Of a stretch of DNA of 64,000 bases, positions 1-6,661 are shown piece after piece. Source of the stretch: JANYCO01 sp035535995. GTDB taxonomy: Bacteria > Bacteroidota > Bacteroidia > Cytophagales > Cytophagaceae. Position 1 is the stretch's first letter. Every line of letters starts with the position of its first letter. The stretch is from positions 1 through 64,000 of the forward strand of contig DATLOZ010000015.1 of NCBI GenBank assembly GCA_035535995.1, in the 5' to 3' direction. The notes below the pieces were generated by a model. The model was not told where the DNA came from. It did no database searches and worked only from the letters and a program-made list of their open reading frames with translations. The position numbers and the translations under genes were made by a program.

Positions 1-1
1 A

Positions 2-138
2 CCGTCATTGCGAGGAATGTCGCCGACAGGCGATATGACGAAGCAATCCGTTAGCTACGCAGCAACAGTGTCATGGGCTTCGTAGCTAACGGATTGCTTC
101 ACAAAGGTCGCTATCGCTCCCATTGTTCGCAATGACGT
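2..138. repeat. Dispersed inverted repeat (cgtcattgcgagg family), copy 1
   Basis: The outer arms read cgtcattgcgagg at the left and cgcaatgacg at the right. The inner arms are gaagcaatccgttagctac and its near reverse complement, so the whole element can fold into one long hairpin. Two more copies lie at 20795-20950 and 29602-29788. It has no coding capacity and looks like a non-autonomous mobile repeat (MITE/REP-like). Confidence 0.85.
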
Positions 139-240
139 TATTTCTTTTCTTAAAATATTAATAAAATTTGTCAGGGTAAATCTAAAATTTTTATTTTCGG
201 GTGCGGGAGACTCTGAGCGGACCTCTTGTTTCCTCCAACT

Positions 241-1071
241 TTAAACGTTCACTCTATTGGAGAGCTCCTCGCTTACCTGCCACAATTTATCCTGGACAGT
301 TTTATCGGAAGAATATTCTGAAGGCTTCAATTCTTTGCCATCGAATTTATAAAACTTTCCGTTGGCTGAGGCAAACTCAGGCGCAAGGGAGAGTTGTTGA
401 AGCATTTTCGCAGGTTTGTCGGCGCTGCTGGAAAGAAGCCAGAAAATAAATTTAATAAAGGCAGGCATGTCGTTTGTCAGTTCTGATTTTACAGCGCCCG
501 GATGCAACACCGTAGTGGTTACGCCTGTGCCTTGTACCTTGCGGGCGAGCGCATAAGTGAAGAGCAGGTTTGCCATCTTGGAAGCACCGAATAATGTAAG
601 AGCAGAAAATTTCTTTTCACCTTGCAGATCGTCGAAGTTAAGTTTATTGAACGAAGGTGCTGCCACTGCTACTACTCTTGAAGGAGCGCTTGCTTTTAAC
701 AAGTCCAACAATTCAGTGGTTAATACGAATGAAGCCATGTGGTTGGTGGCAAACATCATTTCGAGTCCGTCTTTGCTTACCTCGCGTTTGTTTTTGTAAG
801 TAGCGGCGATGTTGAGCAGCACATCCAGACGTTTGTATTTTTGTTTAAATTCCTGCGCGGCGCGTTTGACAGAAGCGATGTCGGCAAGATCGGCTACGAG
901 GATGTCGATATCGTTGTTCCCCGTTTCGCGGTTGATCTCCGAACGAAGTGCAGAGAGTTTTGCAGCGTTTCTACCGAGTAGTACGATCTGTGTGTTTTCT
1001 TTGGCCAGTTTAATCGCCGTGGCCTTGCCTACGGAACCTGTGGCGCCTGTGATAAGAATTGTTTTTTTCAT
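241..1071 (-). CDS. SDR-family protein lacking the catalytic Ser-Tyr pair
   Basis: Short-chain dehydrogenase/reductase of 276 residues resembling the retinol-dehydrogenase-like branch. The N-terminal Rossmann motif TGATGSVGKA is intact, so NAD(P) binding is plausible. The NNAG position reads LNIAAT, the VSS segment that carries the catalytic Ser reads VAAPSF, and the YxxxK site reads FGASK with TTC for Phe. Only the Lys of the Ser-Tyr-Lys triad is kept. The ATG at 1071 is preferred to one at 1098 because it follows the stop of the upstream gene by one base. It is the third gene of an operon with the membrane protein and the F420-reductase-like protein. Fold assignment is firm; activity as a normal SDR is doubtful. 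Confidence 0.88.
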   Translation of the reverse strand: MKKTILITGATGSVGKATAIKLAKENTQIVLLGRNAAKLSALRSEINRETGNNDIDILVADLADIASVKRAAQEFKQKYKRLDVLLNIAATYKNKREVSKDGLEMMFATNHMASFVLTTELLDLLKASAPSRVVAVAAPSFNKLNFDDLQGEKKFSALTLFGASKMANLLFTYALARKVQGTGVTTTVLHPGAVKSELTNDMPAFIKFIFWLLSSSADKPAKMLQQLSLAPEFASANGKFYKFDGKELKPSEYSSDKTVQDKLWQVSEELSNRVNV

Positions 1072-1072
1072 A

Positions 1073-1456
1073 TTACTTATATTTTTGCATGATTTCATAA
1101 ATGTTTGGAAAACTATTCAGCGCGCGTACCGCCACGACCATCAGCCAGATGCTTAGCGCAATGGTAGCGAATGATTTCAGGAATGGAAAGATCATTACAC
1201 AATACACCAACATACCCGCACCTACGATCAAAGCGATCATGGCGCCGCTTTGAATTTTACTCAGCACCATCAGATAGCAAGCTACCAGCAGAATGCCGGA
1301 GAGGATCAATACATGTCCGTCCATCAGCAAGCGGAGCAACTCGCGGTCGTACTTACCTTTATGATTAAGCAGTACAAAGATGTCGTGCAGGATGCCGTTG
1401 CCCGTATACCATATAGCGGCAACTAGTATCCAGTGAATGGAGAATAAAACGTTCAT
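1073..1456 (-). CDS. Small four-helix membrane protein, unknown function
   Basis: The 127-residue protein has about four hydrophobic segments, near residues 5-28, 45-65, 70-90 and 93-112, with a short polar loop (HKGKYDRE) after the first. I do not recognise the family with certainty; integral inner-membrane proteins of this size are common in Bacteroidota. Its ATG lies one base after the stop of the F420-reductase-like gene at 1458 and its stop is one base before the SDR start, so the three are almost certainly cotranscribed and probably translationally coupled. A redox-linked role is guilt by association only. Confidence 0.7.
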   Translation of the reverse strand: MNVLFSIHWILVAAIWYTGNGILHDIFVLLNHKGKYDRELLRLLMDGHVLILSGILLVACYLMVLSKIQSGAMIALIVGAGMLVYCVMIFPFLKSFATIALSIWLMVVAVRALNSFPNIYEIMQKYK

Positions 1457-1457
1457 A

Positions 1458-2111
1458 TTAGCTTACAATTTTAATGTTGAATGCACCATTGTTAGTAGCT
1501 CCGTAAATCCGTAGCCAGAGAGGCAGGTACATCTCAGTGCCCCTTGCAGTAGTGATATCGCCAAGGTCCAGGATGTTTTTTTCCTGCCAGCCGAAAGATC
1601 GCAAAATAAATTTCACATGATCCTTTGCCGCTGCATCATTACCGCTTATAAAAGTATTATGGTCACCGCCATTGATCATAGTGGGATTTACCATCAGGCC
1701 ACACCACATCGTGTTGAGCGCTTTTACCACTTTGGCAGAAGGAAAAGTTTTTTGAATCTCTTCAGCCAATGAATTTGTATTCACAAACGATAAAGAAGGA
1801 GGTGCTCCTTTGGAAAAATCAAGAGGATTGGAAACGTCGATGATAATTTTCCCAGACAGGTTTTTTTCGCCTGCCTGCTGAAGCGCTTCTATAGAGCCGC
1901 CACCGGCGGTGCAGTTGAAAATAATTTCTCCAAAAACCGCCGCTTCGGCAAAAGTGCCGGCAAAAGCTTGTTCCGGATGTTTCGCTGCGAAAGCAAGCGC
2001 CTTTTCGTTATTCGCGCTACGCGAACCCATGGTAACGGTGTGTCCGAGCTCCACTAATTTAGAACCGATAGTAGCCCCTACCATCCCAGTTCCGAAAACT
2101 GCTATTTTCAT
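1458..2111 (-). CDS. NADPH-dependent F420 reductase-like NAD(P)-binding protein
   Basis: The 217-residue protein opens with KIAVFGTGMVGATIG, the glycine-rich dinucleotide-binding loop, followed by GSRS, the usual NADP 2'-phosphate contact of the F420H2:NADP reductase family (F420_oxidored). The segment KIIIDVSNPL and the later VVKALNTM match conserved blocks of that family. Bacteroidota generally do not make F420, so the true substrate is unknown; homologues are often annotated simply as NADP oxidoreductases. It is the first gene of a tight operon continuing through 1073-1456 to the SDR, and lies downstream of an AraC regulator on the same strand. Confidence 0.85.
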   Translation of the reverse strand: MKIAVFGTGMVGATIGSKLVELGHTVTMGSRSANNEKALAFAAKHPEQAFAGTFAEAAVFGEIIFNCTAGGGSIEALQQAGEKNLSGKIIIDVSNPLDFSKGAPPSLSFVNTNSLAEEIQKTFPSAKVVKALNTMWCGLMVNPTMINGGDHNTFISGNDAAAKDHVKFILRSFGWQEKNILDLGDITTARGTEMYLPLWLRIYGATNNGAFNIKIVS

Positions 2112-2202
2112 ATTCTTTTATGTTTTGATAACAAGACAAAGGTGCAGATTCTATTTTTATCGGAATGGTCAAAAACTTGGATGGGATGGTGAATTATCTC
2201 AC

Positions 2203-2243
2203 TACTCTTGCTGTTGCTCTTGCTGACCTGCTAGCAAGAGTAG
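2203..2243. repeat. Short copy of the tgttgctcttgctg hairpin family
   Basis: The arms ctactcttgct and agcaagagtag flank a loop. The arm sequence is shared with the inverted repeats at 10549-10605, 22375-22431 and the half copy at 25771-25796. It lies between the AraC gene and the oxidoreductase operon and may act as a terminator for the former. Confidence 0.7.
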
Positions 2244-2256
2244 CCAGTATTTTATT

Positions 2257-3162
2257 TTAAACTCGATGCTGTCTTCGAAAATCCACAGGCGTACACCCGG
2301 TATGTTTTTTAAAAAACTTTCCAAAATTAGCCGGATCAGAGAAATTGAGTTGGTAGGCAATCTCTGCGATGTCGAAATCGGTGTATTGAATAAGCGATTG
2401 CGCTTCAGTGACGATGCGGTCGTTGATGAAGGAGAGCGCATTTTTTCCGGAAGCATTTTTTACTGATTGGGAAAGATGGTTAGGCGTTACGAATAAGAGT
2501 TCGGCGTATTCTTCCACTGTTCTTTTTTCTGTATAAAAATTATTGACCAGCTGAATAAATTTTTGCAGCAAGATCTGCTGAGGACTGTTAAAGCCTTGTT
2601 CCCATTGGCTGAACGCGGTGGTGAATTCTTTCACCTGGTAAAGCAGCGCCAATAATTTTACACTGGCTACTGTATGCTTTGTATCCGTAGTATTTTCATA
2701 AGCAGAAAATACTTCCTCAAAATGCGGAGCAAATTCTTTGAACTTCGCCTGGTTTAGTTTGAAAAAATTAGTTTGAAGAATGGTAAAGAACGGAAATTCT
2801 TTTTCGAAATCCGGTTTGAAAAAAGAAAAGCAGGCAGGTTTAAAATAGATCAAATAACCTGTAGCGCTATTGTCGCGCATAAAGCTATAAAGCAAGCCAG
2901 GCGATTGGAATACTAGAAAAGAATTGAGATTGGTGACATCTGTATTGTCGTATGTGATCCTTGTGCTGCCGGCATTGGTGACCAGGGCGATGAAATAGAA
3001 ATCTTTCCGGAAAGGTGGTTTATAATTATTCATCGACGCATCGCTTGGTTTTATGCGCAAGCAGTAAAACAAAGGATTTTTGGTGCGGTAAGGTGAAGGA
3101 ATGGATTCCAAAAAATCGTTAATCTCTTTGTAAAAAGGAATGATGTTTCTTGGACTGCTCAT
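2257..3162 (-). CDS. AraC-family transcriptional regulator
   Basis: The 301-residue protein has an N-terminal cupin-like sensing part (residues about 40-130, with the FLVFQSPGLLYSF block) and a C-terminal double helix-turn-helix (about 205-301). The signature segments YAELLFVTPNHLSQSVK and IAEIAYQLNFSDPANFGKFFKKHTG are typical of AraC DNA-binding domains. The closest class is the Bacteroidota regulators that sit beside small oxidoreductase operons. The gene is upstream of, and on the same strand as, the 2111-241 operon, so it probably controls that operon; the inducing ligand is unknown. Confidence 0.92.
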   Translation of the reverse strand: MSSPRNIIPFYKEINDFLESIPSPYRTKNPLFYCLRIKPSDASMNNYKPPFRKDFYFIALVTNAGSTRITYDNTDVTNLNSFLVFQSPGLLYSFMRDNSATGYLIYFKPACFSFFKPDFEKEFPFFTILQTNFFKLNQAKFKEFAPHFEEVFSAYENTTDTKHTVASVKLLALLYQVKEFTTAFSQWEQGFNSPQQILLQKFIQLVNNFYTEKRTVEEYAELLFVTPNHLSQSVKNASGKNALSFINDRIVTEAQSLIQYTDFDIAEIAYQLNFSDPANFGKFFKKHTGCTPVDFRRQHRV

Positions 3163-3267
3163 GATTCGAAAGAGGGTTTCAAAACCAAGATGGTCATTAA
3201 TTTATTTCATTCCAAATGGGATCAGGATTAAAGAATTGACAGAATAAACAGTGGCTCGATTACCGCA

Positions 3268-3304
3268 AAAAAAACCGGTACGGATAACTAGGATCCATAC
3301 CGGT
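3268..3304 (-). terminator. Intrinsic terminator after the lipoprotein gene
   Basis: The arms accggtacggat and atccataccggt form a 12-bp stem with a 7-base loop. On the minus strand the stem is followed by eight T residues. It ends the transcript of the lipoprotein gene at 3360-3602. A short tandem tcaa repeat lies beside it at 3307-3327. Confidence 0.85.
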
Positions 3305-3359
3305 CTTCATCAATCAATCAATCAATCTAAAAAAATCCCCTTTCAACAAACATTCAGGA

Positions 3360-3602
3360 TTACCTGATGTCGCAAAGTCTTGAATAAGCGCCGCGTGTGT
3401 CATTGCCGTTATATTCCTGCTTATTACACTGCTCGGCAGCTCTAGCTGCGTTGTCTTTCATTGTATATGATCCATCGTCGTATGTAACGGTGCCGTTGGA
3501 AGTAGTATATACTTTATTGCAATGACAGGTATAATCCTTCTTGCAGGAAAACATAGTCGCAGAAAGCAGGGTAAAGGCAATTAATACGAATATGTTTTTC
3601 AT
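3360..3602 (-). CDS. Small Cys-rich lipoprotein, paralogue A
   Basis: The 80-residue precursor has a signal peptide ending in TMFSC, a lipobox-like cleavage site, followed by KKDYTCHC. The mature part carries a CxC pair near the lipidated Cys and two further Cys (EQCNKQEY and RLCDIR), so one or two disulfides or a metal site are possible. It is clearly paralogous to 7223-7462 (shared CKKDYTC, TTSNGT, DDG.YT, QEY.G.D, YSR.CD) and more distantly to 46816-47016. I chose the ATG at 3602 because upstream sequence adds a non-signal extension. A TPP-like element with its own terminator lies about 130 bp upstream. Function unknown. Confidence 0.8.
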   Translation of the reverse strand: MKNIFVLIAFTLLSATMFSCKKDYTCHCNKVYTTSNGTVTYDDGSYTMKDNAARAAEQCNKQEYNGNDTRGAYSRLCDIR

Positions 3603-3730
3603 AAGTATTTTTTGTTTTGTTGATACAAATATATCAGCGAGGGAAGAATAGTGTTTTACATGAATATTTGAAATCATTACAAGATTCGGGTTTTCTAAAT
3701 ATGTCTTAACACGTATACAAATCCCTATTC

Positions 3731-3759
3731 AAAAAAAAGACCTCCCGGAAGAGAGGTCT
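3731..3759 (-). terminator. Terminator of TPP-like element 1
   Basis: On the minus strand gacctctcttccgggaggtc forms a hairpin followed directly by a run of T. It lies 11-12 bases downstream of the aptamer core, as in a transcription-terminating riboswitch. Confidence 0.85.
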
Positions 3760-3769
3760 GACAAGAGTA

Positions 3770-3852
3770 CTACAATCCTTTCGCCGGCATTGACCGGATC
3801 AAGTTCAATGGGTTTATTTCTCAGATTTCTCTTAATGGGAAACCTCCCCTTG
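3770..3852 (-). promoter_or_regulatory. TPP riboswitch aptamer (THI element), copy 1
   Basis: Read on the minus strand it has the TPP-aptamer order: a GGGG block, a P3 helix (ggtttc paired with gaaatc), CTGAGA, ACCC, GAACTTGATCCGG, then AATGCCGGCG and AAAGGA. These match the conserved pyrimidine- and pyrophosphate-binding cores of RF00059-type aptamers with few changes. No thiamine gene follows: after the terminator the next gene on that strand is the small lipoprotein at 3602. Confidence 0.85.
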
Positions 3853-3955
3853 TTTTGTTCAGTAATCTTACCGATGTAAAGGTCGGAAGAATTCTGAAAA
3901 GGTGTATTACAAGTTTTTGGAGGAAATTTTTAGAATGTCAATGTTTAATTATTAT

Positions 3956-3990
3956 TAGTGGTGCCACAACTCAAAGTTGTGACACCACTA
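3956..3990. terminator. Strong hairpin, possible terminator
   Basis: The arms tagtggtgccacaac and gttgtgacaccacta pair almost perfectly around a tcaaa loop. It lies just after the stop of the small broken gene at 4000-4124 on the minus strand, though the trailing T-run is weak (ataataatta). Confidence 0.5.
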
Positions 3991-3999
3991 TATGCAATT

Positions 4000-4124
4000 T
4001 TATTTTTTTCCTTTAAATCCATTCTCTTTTTCTTTGCGGCTGTCCAGGTCGTCCCGGATCTCCGGTCTGGGCTTTTTGGAAATTCCTTGTTTGCTTTGCT
4101 TGCCATTGTTTCGGGTAGCTTTCA
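4000..4124 (-). pseudogene. Small basic protein gene with an apparent frameshift
   Basis: The ATG frame from 4124 gives MKATRNNGKQSKQGI and then drifts into unlikely sequence. One base out of frame the region continues as KKPRPEIRDDLDSRKEKE and ends NGFKGKK at a TAA at 4000-4002. Joined, these make a 41-42 residue lysine-rich protein resembling a small conserved family I recall from Bacteroidota genomes (KQGISKKP.PEIRD..DSRK). The shift falls in ggaattcc at 4078-4085, where one more A would restore the frame. It may be a pseudogene or a base-calling error. It lies directly downstream of TPP-like element 2. Confidence 0.45.
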
Positions 4125-4161
4125 TAATTGAAAAAAGTTTAGTGAATAAATAAAACAAAAT

Positions 4162-4187
4162 AAAAAAGGCTTCTCGCGGGAGAAGCC
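4162..4187 (-). terminator. Terminator of TPP-like element 2
   Basis: ggcttctc-gcgg-gagaagcc forms an 8-bp GC-rich stem, followed on the minus strand by six T residues. It lies just after the aptamer at 4196-4278. Confidence 0.85.
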
Positions 4188-4195
4188 AGGTGAGA

Positions 4196-4278
4196 TAAGC
4201 TTCCTCTCACCGGTATGGCCCGGGATCAGGTTCAAGAGTGTCTATTTCTCAGATCAAACTTTGTAATATTTTCCCTTG
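4196..4278 (-). promoter_or_regulatory. TPP riboswitch aptamer, copy 2
   Basis: The minus strand reads CAAGGG, then CTGAGAAATAGACACTC, TTGAACCTGATCCCGGG, CCATACCGGTGAGAGGAA. The two invariant cores, CTGAGA and GAACCTGAT, are perfect and the P4 helix (CCGGG/CCGG) is present; the P3 helix is weak and AT-rich. The next gene on this strand is the tiny broken gene at 4124. Confidence 0.78.
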
Positions 4279-4386
4279 AATTATCTTACTGAAGTAAAGA
4301 TCCTAAAAAGATGAAATTTATTGTTACTCAATATCATTAAAGGATTGTAGTTTTCACATTTATGTTTTTTATGAATATTGATCTAA

Positions 4387-4423
4387 ATAAAAAAAGACAC
4401 AGAGATCTTATCTCCGTGTCTTT
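4387..4423 (-). terminator. Intrinsic terminator
   Basis: The arms agacacagagat and atctccgtgtct flank a ctt loop, with an A-run at 4387-4395 that is a T-run on the minus strand. It implies a transcript coming from the 4485-4685 side. Confidence 0.8.
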
Positions 4424-4484
4424 GTATTTTGTACCGTAAAAAATTATTTCTGAGAAATAGACGGTACTAAAAACTTAGATATTT

Positions 4485-4685
4485 TTAAAATGTCTTTGCA
4501 ATCTTCTGTTTGCCTTTAGACAAAGCCTGGCAATAAAAAAGGCGAACACAAATTCTGCTTGTAACGTAAATTGCTTTGGCTTTTCTTTTTTTCTCCCTTT
4601 TGATGTTCCTGGCTATTTCGGCATCAGTAAGTGCAGTAGCTAGAGGGATTGTTTGGTTATTGCTTGTCATAAGATTCATGAGCAT
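4485..4685 (-). CDS. Possible small basic hypothetical protein
   Basis: The reading frame is up to 66 residues, with a second possible ATG at residue 6. The product has a polar N-terminus (TALTDAEIARNIKREKKRK) that could form a basic amphipathic helix, then a Cys-containing tail. I recognise no family. The only support is an aggag sequence some 30 bases upstream and a good terminator about 60 bp downstream at 4387-4423, which shows the strand is probably transcribed. It could equally be the site of a small RNA. Confidence 0.35.
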   Translation of the reverse strand: MLMNLMTSNNQTIPLATALTDAEIARNIKREKKRKAKAIYVTSRICVRLFYCQALSKGKQKIAKTF

Positions 4686-4795
4686 CGTATTTAAGTCCAG
4701 TTATTCTCCTTTAAAATATTCTATTTGAATTAGTTTAAAGATCGTTAGACATCTTTAATTATATTTTATATGATTCATGCCAATTATTATATTTT

Positions 4796-5410
4796 TCACA
4801 CATAATGGAGGACTTGTGAAAAGATCTCTTCAATATCTTGCGTGATCCTGGCCCAAGTGGCAAGGTTTTCATAAGAGGTACCCTGATCAATCAGTAAGAG
4901 CAAGACGCCTTCCCGCTCCAGGATTTTTGTACCCGGCTCTTTTAAAGCCAGGATCTGGTTTTTGATTTTGCGCTTATGCCCGAGCCGCATGCCAAGAACA
5001 CCTTTATGCTGGTACTTCATTATTTTTTGGAGGAACTCATGCTCCCCCCAGGGAAGTTCGTAGGAATCATTTTGATAATGAATAATTTTTCCTGTTTCAA
5101 TATCTTTCAGCTCCAATCCTTTTCCCCGGATTTTCTCGCGGTCTTGCACTAGTTGATCGTAAATTTCTTCATACACGTCCTGTGTCCGGAAATGTCCGGA
5201 ACAAGAAGGCGTTGTACGGATACCTTCCTGATGAAGAAAATTTACAAGTTCTTTGAGCGGCTCGTCCACGCTCTCCATAAAATGTTTATTGGTGATACGA
5301 TTGGTATTTCTCTTTTTTAAGAAGTAATACCAACAAGGTTTTTCGACCGACACAAACCAGGAGCCAAGGTGAAACTCTTCGTGAGGTATAAGGGAAGCGG
5401 TAATCTGCAC
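4796..5410 (-). CDS. Uncharacterised protein with a TTPSCSGH motif
   Basis: The 204-residue soluble protein starts at a GTG. Residues about 64-75 read IRTTPSCSGH, which resembles the T-S-S-C-S-G-R motif of TYW3 (wybutosine synthesis) proteins; the surrounding helices (VDEPLKELVNFLHQEGI before it) also suit such a domain. Bacteria do not make wybutosine, so a direct role in that pathway is unlikely. The rest (ELPWGEHEF, GMRLGHKRK) I do not recognise. It is 8 bp downstream of the DUF6496 gene on the same strand. Confidence 0.6.
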   Translation of the reverse strand: MQITASLIPHEEFHLGSWFVSVEKPCWYYFLKKRNTNRITNKHFMESVDEPLKELVNFLHQEGIRTTPSCSGHFRTQDVYEEIYDQLVQDREKIRGKGLELKDIETGKIIHYQNDSYELPWGEHEFLQKIMKYQHKGVLGMRLGHKRKIKNQILALKEPGTKILEREGVLLLLIDQGTSYENLATWARITQDIEEIFSQVLHYV

Positions 5411-5417
5411 AGGAAAA

Positions 5418-5606
5418 TTATTTTTTTGAAGTAGATTTTTTCTTAGGAACTTTCGCGCCAGCTTTTCTGGCCTCGCTCAGTCCAATGGCTACGGCCTGTT
5501 TACGGTTTTTTACTTTGCCACCATTGCCCGACTTTAATGTTCCTTCTTTATACTCATGCATCACTTTCTCGACCTTGTCGCCAGCTTTCTTTGAATATTT
5601 TGCCAT
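5418..5606 (-). CDS. DUF6496 family small basic protein
   Basis: The 62-residue protein carries the family pattern KYSKKAGDKVEKVMHEYKEG, then TLKSG, RKQAVAIGLSEARKAGAKVP and a lysine-rich tail. Proteins of this type are widespread and highly basic; a nucleic-acid-binding or stress role is often suggested but unproven. The ATG at 5606 is the only sensible start. It may be cotranscribed with the CSGH protein downstream. Upstream lies a long repeat region. Confidence 0.85.
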   Translation of the reverse strand: MAKYSKKAGDKVEKVMHEYKEGTLKSGNGGKVKNRKQAVAIGLSEARKAGAKVPKKKSTSKK

Positions 5607-5761
5607 GTTAGTAATTGTTAAAATTTTATTGAATTAAAATTACACAGTCTTTCGATTTACATTCTTATACAGATCGGTGAAATTATTACACGATTCTCCA
5701 AGTGTGGCTATGGATGAGGGATACAAAGGATTTAGATTAAAAATTATTTTGCTGTTTTTGC

Positions 5762-6200
5762 TGTTTTGCTGGCGCAAGCCTCCAGGCTTGTGCCTATTAT
5801 TCTGTAGCCCTCCGGGCGGAACGGTATGGTGGATTTATTTCTGCAAGCTTGTATGGAGCGCGAGCGCGAGTAGAGAGGAAATATAATAAAGACCTCTTTT
5901 GCTGGCGCAAGCCTCCAGGCTTGTGTCTATTATTCTATAGCCCTACGGGCGGAACGGTATGGTGGATTTATTTCTGCAAGCTTGCACTGGCAGGAGAGTA
6001 TGGAGTGCGAGTGCGAGTAGAGAGGAAATAAAATAAATATAATAAAGACCTCTTTTGCTGGCGTAAGCCTCCAGGCTTGTGCCTATTATTCTATAGCCCT
6101 ACGGGCGGAACGGTATGTGAATTATTTCTGCAAGTTTGCACTGGCAGGACAGTATGGAGTGCGAGCGCGAGTAGAGAGGAAATAAATAAATATAATAAAG
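5762..6200. repeat. Three tandem ~156-bp repeats with internal hairpins
   Basis: Three units begin near 5762, 5891 and 6047. Each holds ctggcgcaagcc-tcc-aggcttgtgcc (a hairpin), tagccctacgggcggaacgg, tttctgcaagcttgcactgg and a purine-rich end (gtagagaggaaata). Units two and three start gacctcttttgctggcg at a spacing of 156. The first unit is shortened. The same tail, aataaatataataaagacctc, runs directly into the terminator of TPP-like element 3 at 6200, so repeat and riboswitch may have been copied together. Frames through it are artefacts. Confidence 0.88.
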
Positions 6201-6222
6201 ACCTCCCGTATAGGGAGGCCTG
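6195..6222 (-). terminator. Terminator of TPP-like element 3
   Basis: aggcctccctatacgggaggtct forms a 9-bp stem on the minus strand, followed by a T-rich run (tttattatat). It is homologous to the terminator of element 4 at 6374-6405. Confidence 0.7.
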
Positions 6223-6231
6223 ACTAGAAAG

Positions 6232-6298
6232 ATGTTCTTTCACCGGTATGTCGCCGGATCGGTTTCAAAGGAAAATATTCTACTTTGTTCATCCCTCT
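6232..6298 (-). promoter_or_regulatory. Degenerate TPP-riboswitch-like element, copy 3
   Basis: The minus strand reads GAGGGA, a variable part, then CCTTTGAAACCGATCCGG, ACATACCGGTGAAAGAAC. The second core is recognisable (GAAACCGAT for GAACCTGAT, and ATACCGGTG), but the CTGAGA core has become TAGAAT. Its terminator and position match the other copies. Ligand binding is doubtful. Confidence 0.5.
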
Positions 6299-6373
6299 AA
6301 CCATTGTAAAGTTCGTTAGAATAAAGCAAAAATATATTATAGGTTGATAGTCAAACTTTATAGTTTTCACACA

Positions 6374-6405
6374 ACAAAAAAAGGCCTGCCCATATAGGGA
6401 GGCCT
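6374..6405 (-). terminator. Terminator of TPP-like element 4
   Basis: ggcctccctatatgggcaggcc on the minus strand forms a hairpin with one bulge, followed by seven T residues. Confidence 0.75.
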
Positions 6406-6413
6406 GGTTAGTT

Positions 6414-6492
6414 AAGAGTTCCTGTTTTCAGGGAAACCCGGAAATCAGGGTTCATTGGTTATGTCTCTTCCGGAATCCCCTTTGTACCCTTA
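6414..6492 (-). promoter_or_regulatory. Degenerate TPP-riboswitch-like element, copy 4
   Basis: The minus strand reads AAGGGGATTCCGGAAGAGAC, then ATAACCAATGAACCCTGAT, TTCCGGGTTTCCCTG, AAAACAGGAAC. It retains the GGGG block, a GAGA remnant of CTGAGA and GAACCCTGAT with one inserted C. It is followed by a terminator and then by element 3 on the same strand. Confidence 0.5.
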
Positions 6493-6661
6493 TCTAACCC
6501 ATAGCAAATATGCGTTAGCAAGGAAGAATTTATTTTATAAAATTCTTGTTATTTTTTATAGAAATCCCACTGAAAATTGTGAATGTTGAGCCATGAATGA
6601 ATAAATAAATGTGAACTCATAATTTAATTCATAATTCATAACTTATTATCATACAATAAAA

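Noticed and set aside
201..449. 82-residue frame on the plus strand
   Set aside because: It lies opposite the SDR gene's 3' end and begins in non-coding sequence; codon pattern and sequence show no protein features.
5677..6031. Frames giving WRKPPGLC-type peptides
   Set aside because: They run through the 156-bp repeats and repeat with them, so they are products of hairpin DNA and not genes.
5762..6200. CRISPR array
   Set aside because: The repeats are 156 bp, only three, and without spacers of constant length; no cas gene is present.
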